From contig CM030870.1 of the NCBI GenBank assembly GCA_018105865.1, forward strand, positions 3,384,001 through 3,448,000: a stretch of DNA of 64,000 nucleotides, written 5' to 3'. Below the pieces are notes generated by a model. The model did no database searches. It saw only the letters and a program-made list of their open reading frames with translations, and was not told the DNA's origin. The position numbers were made by a program, and so were the translations under genes. The DNA comes from Metaphire vulgaris (lineage: Eukaryota > Annelida > Clitellata > Crassiclitellata > Megascolecidae). This document shows, one piece after another, positions 43,620 through 56,345 of the stretch (its first letter is position 1; each line of letters opens with the position of its first letter).

Positions 43620-44010
43620 TATTTGTATAGCGCCTCTTCTGAAGAATCACTCAGAAGCGCTCTCACAGCAAATTACTGTGTTTTGACAAAGAGATAAGTT
43701 TTAAGTCGTTTCAAAAAGAGGGTCATAGAATTAGGAGTTGCTAAGCCACGCATACTGGCGTCAAGAGCATTCCAAAGGAAAGGGCCAACTGATTCAAAAC
43801 CTCGCTTCAGGAACAAGGAGGTTCGTACTTGGGGCACGCTGAGAAGACTATTGGTTGTGAACCGAAGACATGGCCGACCAGGGATAGAGCTAAGAGGATG
43901 GAGTAGCTCTGCAAGGTAAGATGGAGTGGCACCATAAAGAGAGAGTGCAACCGCTCTCAACACACGAAACTCAACTCGAGCAGGATAAGGCAGCCAGTTT
44001 TTAAATAAAC
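43620..44010 (-). mobile_element. CR1/L2-like LINE 3' fragment
   Basis: The minus strand reads LYGATPSYLAELLHPLSSIP, RTSLFLKRGFESVGPFLWNA and FLKRLKTYLFVKTQ before a stop, the reverse transcriptase C-terminus of this group, followed by a 3' UTR with GCGCTATACA. Confidence 0.75.
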
Positions 44011-44089
44011 CCAGCTATTTAGCATTTTGTGAAAATCAAGACTTAGCGCCCAAACATGCCTGAGGCACACTTGTTACACAGCAACATTG

Positions 44090-44402
44090 CTACCAGCAAT
44101 ATTGGTGAGTGAAACAAAGAAAACGTTCAATTGCTTTATCTCCGTGTTGAGGAATAATTACCCTTCTTCGGTGGATCTTATGCGTTAAAAACTCACAGAC
44201 TACTTTTCTATCGTTTAGCATTTGCATTAGCAGAACAATCCCCAATAATTTGATTTTCAAAAACGACGTACTTGTGAGCCCATATATTAATAACATAGTC
44301 TATGAGATCGATTTTTGACTTTCCTGCGTCATTATGCTTCTTACATAGAAGCGAAAAACCATAGAATCGCCTGCTGAGTAAGGTCGATACAAAAACGAAC
44401 AT
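44090..44402 (-). other. Unassigned broken reading frames
   Basis: Two overlapping minus-strand frames (HNDAGKSKIDLIDYVINIWA and VVCEFLTHKIHRRRVIIPQH) look like one frameshifted coding region. I do not recognise it; a LINE origin is likely given the neighbours. Confidence 0.25.
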
Positions 44403-44599
44403 GAAAGTAGATGCCCGTCAATTTCCTATTTTTACTTCATGCAAAGTCAACGATGGAGAATTCGTTCTCAGGTATTTTATATTTCCAATTTTCAAAATTG
44501 TACCAATTTATATGGAAAAATCACATCACGTGACGCGGTGATGTAGTGACAAAAGAGAAGCTGCATATAACCCTAACCCTAAGATGCGTTAAATTGAAG

Positions 44600-44880
44600 T
44601 GCAGAGATCTTAGTCACAATGTCTATAGATCGGCTGTTCAGTGAAAGATTGTTCAAGCATTTCGCGAAAACAGTCAATCATTACTTTATTATGTACATAA
44701 AAGATTTTGCATACATCCTGCAGTACTAGATGATCCAAGTTATTTAAAGTGCTCTTGTTCGGGCAAGTGGCTTCAGTAGCATATAATATAATAGGTAAAC
44801 AATACGATTGGAGTAAGTCAACACAAATCAACTCAGAGGAAGAGGATTTGCTCTTGCTGCACAAATTATTAATTTTTTAA
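44600..44880 (-). mobile_element. LINE reverse transcriptase C-terminal fragment
   Basis: The minus strand encodes CVDLLQSYCLPIILYATEAT then LNNLDHLVLQDVCKIFYV, the thumb-like region after the reverse transcriptase in many LINEs. It is short and 5' truncated. Confidence 0.65.
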
Positions 44881-45111
44881 AGATAAAATTTCATTTTGGT
44901 CTCTGTTATTGATATCCTGAAATGACGACCAGCTCTAACTACAATCCCATGATATTTCAACACATCAAGATAAGCTAGAACAATGCCAATCTCTTTATAA
45001 CGAGCTTTATCAACCACATAGACACCGAATAGCCTACTTGTCAATTTAGTACTGCGACCATTATTACAATCATAAATGAATTTATTAGCAGAGACAAGGT
45101 TTCTTCACAAT

Positions 45112-45256
45112 AAAAAAAATTTAGCATGATTTAAAGTGGCTTAGGAGGCATTACTGCCTGTGTGAAAGCCTATAGGGGCACTAACGGAGCTTGAACCCCA
45201 TCCGTCAGCCTGACGCTCCAGCACGTAACCCACTCTGCCACCTTCCGCCCCCTAAG
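45112..45256 (-). mobile_element. tRNA-derived SINE, D arm only
   Basis: On the minus strand GGTGGCAGAGTGGGTTACGT (box A-like) and GGGGTTCAAGCTCC (box B) are followed by CTTTCACACAGGCAGTAATG and CCTCCTAAGCCACTT. The B arm at about 23130 has no insert here. The tail sequence is shared with 1284, 3225 and 36930. Confidence 0.75.
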
Positions 45257-46079
45257 TGAATACGTTTTCGTATATCTTGTTTTCTTAGTTTTTGTGTTTT
45301 CATTTCTGCTCCAATACCTGACATTTGGTGCCATATTTTTGTGTGGAAACTTCAGTTTGTCTATTTTCGGTGTACGTGGGCAAATAGATTATTTCATGAC
45401 GCGATGTGTGATCTTTGTTCTAGTTTAACCGAAATAAAGAGGAGGTGCAAGAGGTTAAGGAAGAATCGTGCATGACAGGTGAGTGATCTAATACAATTAC
45501 TCTCAAGTTTTCAACAGCTATAATGGATAGCCTGATTTTTAAAAGTTAACCTTTGTGTCAGTGTATTTAGAATATAAGATTGATTGTGGAAACTGCATGC
45601 ATCGAAGAGTGAAACTTTAGTATCTTTTGTAGAGTAAAGTTGAAGCAAAAACGAAACTGAAAATAGATCTGCAAAAATTTCTCATTTCACTTTTTCAAAG
45701 ATCGATGATAGAGATATCGTTCTCAAGTCAAAATACGCTCCAATCTAGGACTTGGGTTAATTTAAATTCAATCGAATGCCACGTGATCGAAAGAGAGGAG
45801 CAGAATTAAGTGCAAATACTGATTACTATTTAATTGGAGTGGAAAATACAGGTATCTATGAACAAGCATGTCCATAGATCTATAAACAAACAGTCCTGTC
45901 AAATATTTTTCACCTATGCGGGGAAATTCTAGCTGTGTACCTGTCTTGTCTTGATGTAAGCTACAGACTATGTACTGTACACCGTAGTCCTACAGTGCGT
46001 AAAGATTCTATCAGCGCAATTACAAAACTTGGTAAGCGGCTTCAGGATATTCACGAGCGTTCATCAAATGAACATTCTT

Positions 46080-46703
46080 CAACTGTCTGATGCCTTGAAA
46101 GTCGGCATATAATTTTGAAAATTTCCGACTTGATGTTCAAAAGCACAAAATTTATCAATCTGTCCTATCCCACTGTTGACCTCAAAGATTACTTTATCTG
46201 TTTGTGGCACGTTTTCAACTGACTGATAATCTTGATACAGTGGTAGCACTATGTATGGTAGTTTCTGATTTAGGCACATCATTGCTGACATCGACTTCAT
46301 CAATAGTATCTGTTGTTCGCATTGGTGATGAACTGCATCCAGCTTCTGACGTTGCGTGTATATCATGACCACATATTGTGGTCATGATACGTGTAATCGT
46401 TGTTTGTCTTATATGTTCCACTTCTGGAACATTGGGCACTTGGGTTACCGAAATCGGTCGTCGAATGTGTAACCTGCTGAGTGGTTTTATTTGCCAAACA
46501 TTTATCAAACGTACTGCGTTGCTGTTTGTCTGCCTGAGTGGTTTTATTTGCCAAACATTTATCAAACATACTGCGTTGCTGTTTGTCTGCCTGAGTGGTT
46601 TTATTTGCCAAACATTTATCAAACATACTGCGTTGCTGTTTGTCTGCCTTCTCAAACTTTCTTTTCTTTGCTCTTTCTGCCAACTAGAGTCGCATTTCTT
46701 CAT
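46080..46703 (-). pseudogene. hAT transposase remnant with three 57-bp in-frame repeats
   Basis: The minus strand encodes a basic N-terminal region followed by three copies of a 19-residue unit (ADKQQRSMFDKCLANKTTQ), unit starts 57 bp apart at 46478, 46535 and 46592. After that come VPNVPEVEHIRQ, DTIDEVDVSNDVPKSET and SGIGQIDKFCAFEHQ. The unit stays open in two frames. It is the counterpart of 20540-21300. The C-terminal half of the transposase is absent. Confidence 0.65.
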
Positions 46704-46705
46704 TC

Positions 46706-46972
46706 CAGGGCTTTTTTGTAAAAAAAACTATTTTCCGGAACGCAATAGTCAGAAGCCAATTGTCAACATGACGAAGTGGCCAAACAGTTACTATAATGAT
46801 TATTATCAATACAACATAAATTTACACATAGGAAATTTAGAACTAAATCGGTTGTAATTTTTCTATTTATGAATTTAATATTGACAAAAATACCAGTCTT
46901 CAGATTTTCCGGAACGCCGTTCATATTTTCCGAAACGCCGCTCCGCCTCGTTCCGGCTCAAAAAAGCCCTGC
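46706..46972. mobile_element. hAT MITE with perfect 8-bp target duplication (CTTCATTC), D arm only
   Basis: CTTCATTC is at 46698-46705 and 46973-46980. The ends are CAGGGCTTTTTTG and CAAAAAAGCCCTG. The B arm at about 20530-20540 carries the single uninterrupted target. Confidence 0.9.
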
Positions 46973-47186
46973 TTCATTCTACTTTTGGGCTAGGCATTTA
47001 CTCAGAGATTTTTTATTAAGTTAAGGAATTAATAATCAGCTACATAATAGGGCCTAATACATTACGATACTAGGTAACTTAAATTTCAATTAAACAGTAC
47101 TTATAGATTTCAAACACTGTTTCCGAGCTATATCGTTCGTCGGCGTTTATGTAGCATGATTTCTTAAGAGCTGCCTGGTTCAACCG

Positions 47187-47381
47187 CAGTGGCGTAGCGA
47201 GGGTATCCTGCGCACTGGGGCGACGTGTAACGATGGCGCCTCAACTTCCAAAAATCCCTGACGAGCAAGAAAGTCTTCGCTTATTTATTTTACTAACCCA
47301 ATCCCGATTTTGGCACCTCTGCCACCTCGGCGCCCGGGTGCGGCAGCTGCGGCTGCCTCCCCGCCCATCGCTACGCCACTG
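47187..47381. mobile_element. hAT MITE (CAGTGGCGTAGCGA ends), shared by both arms
   Basis: Ends CAGTGGCGTAGCGAGGG and CATCGCTACGCCACTG, flanked by TTCAACCG and TTCAACAG (7 of 8). It is the inverted counterpart of 20133-20331. Confidence 0.87.
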
Positions 47382-47964
47382 TTCAACAGGCCGTTCCCTT
47401 TTAAGAGTGACGTGAGAAATATATTTCTATGACTTTGAAGAAACCGATTAACTGATTGTATATGGATTACGGACAAGAATGCTGGACTGCTGGTTATGAT
47501 TGATTGATAACATTAAGGAAAATAACGTATTCATCTTAACGATAACGGGACTAACTCGTCGGAAAATCATACTTAACACGGAAACAACGAAGACCTTGGT
47601 TAAACTTCACATTGTCACATGACGCAAGAAATTAAAACTACTGAACAAGATCTATTGCAATTATTATTACTTATTTTGCGCTAATCTTGGCGTTTACCGA
47701 AGTTTTTAGTACAGCGGTTTTCTTATAATTCAGTGTTCGTGATCTAATATAATCTGTTTGTTTTTTAAAATAACAAAAAATTGAACCAGTGGACCTTGGG
47801 CAGGTGCGCCTGTTGCGCCATGGTTAATACGGCACTGCAAAAGATACCCATGTCTGGACATGAAGGACATAGTGGGGTTTGCGCCCCCGGTTGCAATTTT
47901 TTAATTATTTCGCTAAATGACGCAAATCTGTACATAAACTCTTTCACTTTTCACAGAATTCGAA

Positions 47965-48100
47965 AGGCTTCTGAAGAAACGGGGTGTCAAAGTTTCATAA
48001 ATCTTTTCTACTGTATACAGGCAAAGTCATTGGCGCAAATTTTAACATTCAAATCTTCAGAAGAGTTTTACAGAATTGCCAACAAACAGAAATTCAGACC
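47965..48100 (+). promoter_or_regulatory. Conserved 5' leader of gene D
   Basis: Shares with genes A and B the sequence AGTTTCATAAATCTTTTCTA, GGCGCAAATTTTAACATTCA and ATTGCCAACAAACAGAAATT before the start. An upstream in-frame ATG at 47984 exists, but it is not conserved in the paralogs, so translation probably begins at 48101. Confidence 0.5.
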
Positions 48101-50620
48101 ATGGCAGCTAAAGATAACAAAGCACTGAGCGAACTTCGTCGTCTAACAGAATGCTGCATCTGTCTGATGCCTTTCACGGATCCAAGAATGTTGCCATGCA
48201 TTCATTCTGCATGTCTCAAGTGCCTCGAAGATATTCAGACGAAGAACAAAAAGAAACCAGGCGATGTCATACCTTGTCCAGTATGTAGAAACGACGTCAC
48301 AATTCCACCGCCAGGAATGAACGGATTGCAACAGAATTTTTTCATTACAAATCTGCTGGAAATAATGCAAAATTTAAATGAAGAAACAGCATCTCAACGT
48401 TGCAAAATGTGCAGAATTATAGATGCACAAAAGGATGCGAGTGAAGTCACAATGAAATGCTTGGAATGCCACGAAACATTTTGTGAACGCTGTGCCAATG
48501 TCCACAAATATAGCAAGTTTGCCCAAACACACAGAATCGTTGAAGTGAAAGGGAATCTTAGCGAAGAAGAGATTCGAGAGGTACTACCACTTCCAAAATG
48601 TCCAAACCATCCACTCAAAGACCTTGACTACTACTGCGGAGATTGCAAAGCAGTGGTTTGTGTCTCCTGTTTTGTGGAGAAGCATAAATCACACGACTGC
48701 AAAGATGTGACCACAGTTGACAAAGACTTTCGCAAAGACATAGAAGTAAGATCCTCAAATTTGCTTCACTACATTGCGCAAATGGAAGCAAAGCGTAGTA
48801 AGATGGAGACTAACAAAACGAGTCTTTTGGAGCAGACGTCTGCAATAGAAAATGCAATTCGACTGAAAAATCAACAGCTAAAGGCAATGATTGATGAACA
48901 CACGCAACTTCTTTTGAATGAACTTTATTCTACTAAACAGAAACTTTTCAAAAATCTGGAAACAGAAATTGATGACAATGAAATCAAGATGTCAATACTG
49001 CAAACTTATGTGGCCTATTGCTCTGAGATCATATCCAAAGGATCTCCGAATGATGTTTGTAGCTTTGTCGACGGGCTAATCAGAAGATCAGATGAATTGA
49101 AGATAGAAAATGAGAAATATCTCGATCGACCTGATTCCGTGGTTGAAGTCATATTCAAAGCCACGGAACAACACGAACTCATTGAGAGTTCCAGCAATGT
49201 TATTGGCCAAATAAAAGGTATCAATTACAATACTTAACTTTCACTTGATCAGTTACTCAGAGTGCAGTGCATCAAAAATGAAGTATTCAATTAGGCATAA
49301 TTAATTAAATTAGAGATTAAATAAATAAGCTTAATTAAGTTTTATTTCTGTGGCGATCTAAGCGTCTGCGCTAGGAATATTTTTATCACGCAACGTCTTT
49401 AACGACAATATAGCAACTTTGCTTAGTTAGCTACTTCGTTCATGACTGACGTCGATCGCTGTTGGCTCAGATATAAATTAGCATGCCATATGACATAGGT
49501 CTAGCTGAACAGTCTAAATATTACAATAAAATTTCTGTTTACATGCGAACTATTAATTATTCATTCACTTCGCTGTTGAAATATCTATAAGGTTTTATAA
49601 GATAGAATAAGAAACCTGAATGCCATTTTGATTTGTTAATACTTTCTCTGTAGCACCACAGATATTTAAGGTCTAATACTCTGTTTACTGAAAATTATTA
49701 ATTTAGAGTCTACGAGAAAATTAAAAAGCTCCGCCATTATCATTGGAGGATACGACGGCAATTTAGCCTTAAACGATGTTACTAAGGTAAATCTTCATCA
49801 GCCTGAAGATGTTTCTAGATTACAACAAATGCCAACTACAATGCAACCGCAATGTGCATCCGCTGTTTACTGCAATTCATTCTACGTCGCTGGAATAGGA
49901 AATAACAAAGACGAAATCTGGAAGTTCGATGCAACATCTGATATTTGGGAGAAATGCGCTTCTATGGTCAAAGGCAGAAGACGACACAGTGTGGCTTTTG
50001 TTGATCAGGTTTTGTACATATGCGGAGGATATGTTGATTTTGATCGATGTACACTCGATGACGTTGAAGCATACGACGCAATCAACAATCGTTGTTCATT
50101 TGTTGGTAAATTAGTTCACTGTGTTCAGAATTCAGGCAATTGTGTTCCCTTCGAATCGTCTCTCTACATCTTTGGTGGTGCAAACGCCAATAATGAGGCC
50201 ATAAGGCATGTTCAAGTATACGATACAGAATTAAACACCTGTACTTTGCTCTCCCATTCAATGCCCACAGCACTCGGTTTCGTGCGAGCTGCATTGTTTG
50301 AGAAGACTGTCATTTTACTTGGCAAAGAAGGCTGTTCCTTGTACGATCTTGATATTGGGACTTGGCAGGAAAGAAATCAATTTAGAAGCGAAGTCAGTCA
50401 CTTCGGAATGATCATTGGGAACGGTCAAATGTTTGTTTTTGGAGGCGGTACAGATACAACTGATGCTGAGGGAAAAGTAAAATGGACCTGTAGAGACGAC
50501 GTCATATGTATTCCAGTGAAGAATATCATGGAGGATAAAGCAATTGAATGGCGACATCATGCGAAATTATTAAGACGTTCATTAGTATTCAGCTGCGAAA
50601 ATTTTCAACTCGAAGCATAA
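48101..50620 (+). CDS. TRIM-Kelch gene D: RING, B-box 1, B-box 2, coiled coil, Kelch propeller
   Basis: Exons 48101-49217 and 49707-50620 are joined by a phase-1 intron of 489 bp (AAAG|GTATCA and AATTTAG|AGTC), giving 676 residues. The start MAAKDNK has context ACCATGG. RING ligands are C18, C21, C33, H35, C38, C41, C59 and C62. B-box 1 spans about 101-144 (C101, C104, C120, C123, C128, C131, H135, H144) and B-box 2 about 167-198 (C167, H170, C179, C182, C187, C190, H195, H198). A coiled coil follows to about 340. The Kelch region covers about 380-670, with blades marked by AIIIGGYDG, YICGGY, YIFGGA and VFGGGTD. This is the best reference copy. It is expected to be a cytosolic E3 ligase that oligomerises through the coil and binds a target through the propeller; this is inference from domains. 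Confidence 0.9.
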
Positions 50621-52429
50621 AATTGTTACAAAGCTCCATTAAATTTGGTGTCTGCTCTGATGTGGAACAACTTTAATTATTTATATAATGGGACTGGTAT
50701 CCAATCCACATACATTTATCTGTATATTTAGCATTAATATATTTTTCGATGATTGAATTAGAATACAAATTAGCTTTTTTTTCTTTGCTGTGTCATTACT
50801 GTAGTTATTAGCCAAAATGTTCATGGCATTAGACCATAAAAACAAAATTCGGCTGAAAGACAATAATATCTTGAAACTCCATTTGAAGCATATAAACCCA
50901 GTATATGAAGTTACCTGTAAAATTTAGACTTTAGGCGATCTGGATGGTGAGGGCATAGACTCAGCGGCCAGAAATAAGTCGCTTAATCTCTCCCTTTACT
51001 ATTTTAGGCCGGCTGTAACTTGATAAACAAGGTGGGCAGACCATTTCATATTTAGTATAGTTCCAAATCTTTTCACAAAATAATATGCTTAAAAAGCAAG
51101 AACCTGAAAATTCAACTGATTGTAATAACTTGTCAAGCAGGAACACGAGAAGACAAAATATCGGTTCAAATTTTTAAAAAATTATGACTGTCAACGATGC
51201 ACTAAATTTTCGCGACTGCCTCAACTAACAAAATTATTTTACTCTCTATTTTCAAGAGTAGTCATAAAACGCAGCATGCATGCGTGTTGTGTGTGTGCAT
51301 GTGTGCGTACTTTAAAACAAAGATACTTCTGTGTGAACCAGTCTATTAAAGTATTTCCTTTTCGTCGTTTTTGTATTTCTTTCACCGTTTTTCGATCATT
51401 ATATGTCCGTCAATCGGTCTATCTACTGGTGTTTGATCAGGCTGTGAGTTCGACACGTACCGCTCGAAAGATACCAACACAAGACCTCTTGCAGTCTCTT
51501 GCACAATAAACACCAGCGACATTCCCCCTACAAAGTAAAGTGACTACCGAAGACCTCTTTCATTTATCCATATGTTCATCCATTCATTCATTAATCCGTC
51601 AATCTGTCCGTCTCTCCGTCCGTCTATTTATTCATCCGCCCCTCCCTCCGTCCATCCATTCATACATCTAGGCATCCATATCTCCATCCAAACCTCCATC
51701 CATCCACCCACCGATCATTATTTACGTGCGTTGTTCCTTTTTACTTCATTATTGTTTTGTCTCATTTCTGCTTCAGCTGACGGCATTTGGTGCAAAATAA
51801 ATGTGGTTCAAACGCGGTTTTACTTTGTATACTTAGGCTACTGTTGCATCTAAGTCTGTCGCATGTGAATGCGTTTCACGCAGGTCTATAGCATAGGAGC
51901 AGGCTCGGCGCTGAAATTGTTGGAATCCTGCTGGACGAGAGCCGCCCTTCTCGTTCTGGTTACGCCCCTCTAGATGTTGACCACCACCAACGAAAACTAT
52001 TCGAACTGACCCCATAGTCGTCTTTGGATTAGCCACTACAAGACTTCTCATTCAATTTTGGCCTCATTAGAAATACAAACACGCGCAAAAACGTTTAAAT
52101 TTCCGCCTTGGAATTTCATTCCAGGAGTTACTTTTAGGTATAAAGCATTTTATATTTCTTTATAGATTTCAGTCTAAAACTTCCTCAACTTCCTCCTGTC
52201 CATTATTTTTCACATGATAAATATTGTAAGTTAAATAAGAATAAACACAATTTTAAAGCAAACGTTTTCAAAAGAGGAAACACATGTTACTTTTAAAAAT
52301 GCCTTGTCCGACAACAAGAAAGTTGATTGGAACAATTTGGTTAAATAGCGGAATAGCAAGTACCAACTTCAGAATCAAAGCATTTTGTCCTTTTCCGAAT
52401 TGACTACTGCTACAGTAGGCCTTCCAGAT

Positions 52430-52880
52430 AACCTACCCAGCTGAACCGCTTGCAGTCAATACTGAATGTATCTGTTCATCTGATTTGTGGATGTCGCCGG
52501 AATGATCCCTTTACTTTTCTCAGGGATAAGCTCTACTGGCTCCGAATTCACGAACCCATTGCATTTAAGCGATATTTTATCACCTACCGACCCTTTCTGC
52601 CCGGAATGTACCTTATCATTCGTCCCCAGATCTCCGTCGAATGATCGTCGTTCTCAGCACCGCTCCAGCAGTCTCATTCAACTACTTGTCCCTCTTTCGA
52701 TCAAAACTTCAAAGTTCGGCGACAGATCGGCTTCACGTGGAAATCCAATTGTATGGAATTCATTGCGTGAGAACGCTATAAATCTAACTCTGCCATGTCA
52801 TTCCTAAAGAACTTCAAGACTCACTCGTTCAACATCTTCTACAAACAGTAGAGTGAACATCGATATGACTTCGACGTCGT
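52430..52880 (+). mobile_element. Degraded CR1/L2-like LINE 3' fragment
   Basis: In two frames the plus strand reads LRDKLYWLRIHEPIAFKRYF, then KTSKFGDRSASRGNPIVWNS and LRENAI. It is the same family as 217-840 and 55095-55690. The B arm has the start of this fragment at about 13456-13590, cut off by the junction LINE. Confidence 0.75.
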
Positions 52881-53225
52881 AAAATTTTACACTGCACCTT
52901 AACTTTGCCTATCTTAGAATGTGGTATACAAGGTTTATTTAACCTAGTCAATGAAATCAAAACGGAATAAGCCTCAGAAACATTATTGACCCCCAATGTT
53001 GTCATTGTCCGCTTACGAATATAATATTATAATTTATAAGTGGCTGTCTATTTAACGGTTGAATAGAGCGGCACGAAACAAAGCAGTGTTATCATCTTAA
53101 GCTTTGTTACGATTATAATTATATTATCTCGCTGCGATAAGAACATGATATTCGAGAGGTTATGACTGATGTCAAACATTTGTCTTTGGCAATGCAAAGC
53201 AATTGCAATAGCGGTTGTCTCTCAA

Positions 53226-53342
53226 CAGTGGCGTAGCCAGGATTTCCGGAAGGGGGGTTTGGTTCCGATTTTCGATCGTGACCAAATTTTGAAAAATATC
53301 TTGACAAGCAAAAGAAACGTCATAATTATAATTCCTTCATGG

Positions 53343-53398
<56 letters not shown>

Positions 53399-53618
53399 TT
53401 TTGAGGAGCTGACAAGCAAATAAGGTCGTCACCATCCTTACACCTTTGCATTCTTTCTATTTTCTATAAAACTTTGAAATGTTTCGGTCGGCAGCCAGCC
53501 AAAGAGGGTTTGACCTTAAATCGCGTCAGAAAATGGAAAATATATAGAAAACCATGTAAAAACTTTTCGTCGGCAGCCACGGGGGTTTTAAACCCCAACC
53601 CCCTTGGCTACGCCACTG
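53226..53618. mobile_element. hAT MITE (CAGTGGCGTAGCCAGG ends) carrying a TA array
   Basis: Ends CAGTGGCGTAGCCAGG and CCTTGGCTACGCCACTG; flanks TCTCTCAA and CCTCTCAT share six bases. The TA array at 53344-53396 lies inside. Confidence 0.8.
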
Positions 53619-53639
53619 CCTCTCATAGCAATCGACAGG

Positions 53640-55090
53640 TAAACAACAAAGAATAAAGAAGATTGAGGAAGAAAGATCGTAGAAAATCCGATGGTCAGAT
53701 CTAGTTCTGTTTGAAAACTTATTCATACAGTACATATGTCAAAAGTAAGCTCGTAATGCAAATAGGTCTACTATGGCAAGATACTTAACACGAGCGACCA
53801 AATTCACCACAGTGAATTTCGAGTGTCAAATAATTATTATAACAAGAGATCTCTGCAAGTGGAAGTAGTCCAGTGCTAGTAAGACATCAAGGAAAAAATC
53901 TCTCTTGTTATCAAGTTAGTATTTGACATCTAATATTCAATGAATGTTATGTTTGTAAAGGATTTAGTATACAGTATAATATTTTAACTCTTTTTCATGA
54001 GAACTTTTCAGGTGCGGCGTGACGAACGGCTTAGTGTCCGTCGCATGAGCTGTAATTGATATATATATATATATATTGAGAGAGAAAGATATATATATAT
54101 ATATATATATATAATAATTTAAATTGGCGACTCATTCGGTCATTTGTCTACATTGATATGTTTAAGATGACAGCTTAAAGTTAACTGGATTTCATTAGAG
54201 CAAAAAAGCTGAAATGGCTCTTTCATTTTCAGGCCAGCCATTAGAATCAAGAGGACCCTCTTAGGTTTACTGCCTCGTTCTTACGAGTTAACAATTGCCA
54301 TTCTGCAGTTTCTCTCTATGAGATTATTCGAAATTATATTGCATTGCATGTTCTAACTGACAAGTGAGCATCTCCTGTTGCAGGTCTAGAAATCAGTGAT
54401 CTCTTTTCTTGCGTCTGGTGAATTTTCAGTTGAGTAATAAAAAGCCAACCATGTCATTCCTAAATCTTTCACGCTACAGCCTCAAGTGCTAAAGGAGCCA
54501 AATTGCTTACACATGAACAGGGGCTTTTAATAACTATGCAATGCATATTCATTATAATTCTTTATTTCTTCATGAAACGGTTCATAAACCTTACTAAGCC
54601 GTTTAACAGCATTATAATACATTGCGCCTACCGCATTGTTTGTCTTTGTATCTTCTTATGTGCAGACAAGACAGTCATGCTACGGCATAAAATCGTCTTC
54701 AAGACTTCCTGATTTGAACCAATCCTTTTCAAAGTATGTGATAGTACTTAGCATTTCATGCTTAGCTTATATATAATATATACAGTATAGACTCTGTTCT
54801 TGATTCAACCTTTAAGCAAAAGCGATCGAAATACTGTAGCGGAGAGGAGAAGCATAGTCAAATTCAACCAGAACGACAATTTATAAACTTCTCTTTTCTG
54901 AGAGGTCGATTGCTGAGGACGATTCTGGAAACGACTCAAATACAGTAACTCGTTTGAAATTGTACAATGATAGTTATAACAAATAGACAGAAGTTTTATT
55001 ACAGATAGTAGAAATTATACTGCCTTTTAATAATTATAATTATAATTAATTTTCAATTTTATAATTATAATTAGCCTAAATGTCTTAATG
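53640..55090. other. Stretch without a recognisable gene
   Basis: AT-rich sequence with TA arrays at 54058-54112. I see no conserved coding frame. The small open frame at 54503-54712 has no recognisable features. Confidence 0.45.
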
Positions 55091-55094
55091 CGAA

Positions 55095-55690
55095 TTATTA
55101 TTATTATTATTCGACGATTTGTGAAGCGCCGTAACATGGCCATCGGCCAAAACCAAAAGCGCTGTACAGTCAACAGTCAACTGTACGATATGGTGAACAA
55201 ATGCGTTTTCAGCTCTTTAGCAAACGTTTCAGGTGAAGTAATCCCGGCCAGCGCATCAGGGAGCGCGTTCCACAGACGTGGGTTACCGCGAGTCATAGAA
55301 CGCTCGCCAAACTTCGGAGTCCTGGCCGGAGGAGGAACGTACAGCCGGTGGCGGCTGCTAGATCTCAGCTGGAGACGGCACCCGGTCGTCGTTTGTCGTC
55401 GTACTAGGCATGCCAAGTAATCGGGACAGGCTGGGTCCCGAAGAGCACGAAAAGTTAACCAACACCGCTTGTAAACTATACGCTCCGGGACCCGAAGCCA
55501 ATGGAGCTTGTCCCTTAGCACCGGTGTAACATGGTCGTGCCACCTCAAGCCGAAAATAATCCGAGCCGAGGCATTGATGACTGCCTGAAGTCTACTGAGC
55601 TGGTTCCCAGGTAGTCCGAGAAGGAGACTGTTGCTATAATCCAGTCTTGAGAGTACCAGAGCACGGACAAGATGAATAGCGGCCGGTATT
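55095..55690 (-). mobile_element. CR1/L2-like LINE 3' fragment with ATT tail
   Basis: The minus strand encodes TPVLRDKLHWLRVPERIVYK, ALRDPACPDYLACLV, YVPPPARTPKFGERSMTRGN and PRLWNALPDALAG, ending LKTHLFTISYS and a stop. An ATT array (55096-55112) is its 3' tail. This is the best preserved copy of the family at 217-840. Confidence 0.88.
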
Positions 55691-56029
55691 GTTATATAAC
55701 GACGAACTAGATCGTTAATTGATATTTAAAGGCGTTAATTGGTCTGTAAAGAGAAGAGATGAAGGAAAATGAACATGAAACTAGATCTAAATATATTTCA
55801 AAAACATATTTAAGCGCATTTTATATAGACGTTCGTAGTCGCTTGATTTCAAAACTATGCTGCTTCAAGTCTTTAAAATATGAAAAATATTAAAGCGAAA
55901 ATATCACAATGCGGAAACCATGCATATTTTAGCGTACGGGGTGTCGTCCGCGAATGTCCGGCAATCGGGGATAGATTCACAGCGACCGAAAGCCAGCCAA
56001 ATGATATTAGGAGAGAGCGAGAGATAGTT

Positions 56030-56345
56030 CATCCGGCAGGGGGGGGGGGTGGAAGCTCAAGCGAATTAGCTATAGCGACCAGGATTACTGACACATTCTG
56101 GATGTTGAGTGCAAAGGGTTCAGCCGATGGTGCGACGCATTTAGGCTCGGTACTTGTGTAAGCATTAGCCAGTCATTAAGTGTTTGTATGGGGAAGGGGC
56201 GATATCTCCCCACTGCCCAACTGCATCCCCTACTGCTACATCCCTCCACAACTACATCCCCCACTGCTACATTTTCCCAACAACTACATACCCACAAGCT
56301 CGACATATTCCCCCACTGCTCCAGGCCACAAAACGCACCCTGTGT
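56030..56345. mobile_element. Possible end of a hAT element
   Basis: GGCCACAAAACGCACCCTG at about 56324-56342 resembles the terminal sequence of the hAT copies at 4993 and 21546 (CAGGGTGCGATTTGTGAC inverted). The preceding CCCACTGCTACAT repeats resemble the CCCCACTGCTCG repeats beside those copies. No other end was found. Confidence 0.4.

Larger units (their letters stand above)
44985..52570 (+). repeat. Right arm of the inverted segmental duplication (D unit)
   Basis: Inverted match of 13456-23225. It holds the upstream block (44985-46080), the hAT transposase remnant (46080-46703), two hAT MITEs, gene D and its downstream flank. The flank at 50625-52400 contains only shared sequence and a CCAT-type repeat, with no gene visible. 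Arm-specific insertions are a SINE at about 45115 and the MITE at 46706. Confidence 0.85.

Noticed and set aside
44570..44585. TAACCCTAACCCTAA, telomere-like
   Set aside because: Only about two units; far too short to mark a telomere or fusion.
47984..48100. Upstream in-frame start for gene D adding 39 residues
   Set aside because: The added residues are not shared by the paralogs, whereas MAAKDNK with ACCATGG context is; the stretch also aligns with the noncoding leader of A and B.
50681..51150. Small minus-strand open frames downstream of gene D as independent genes
   Set aside because: The same flank near 15100-15350 beside gene B does not keep these frames, so they are not conserved.
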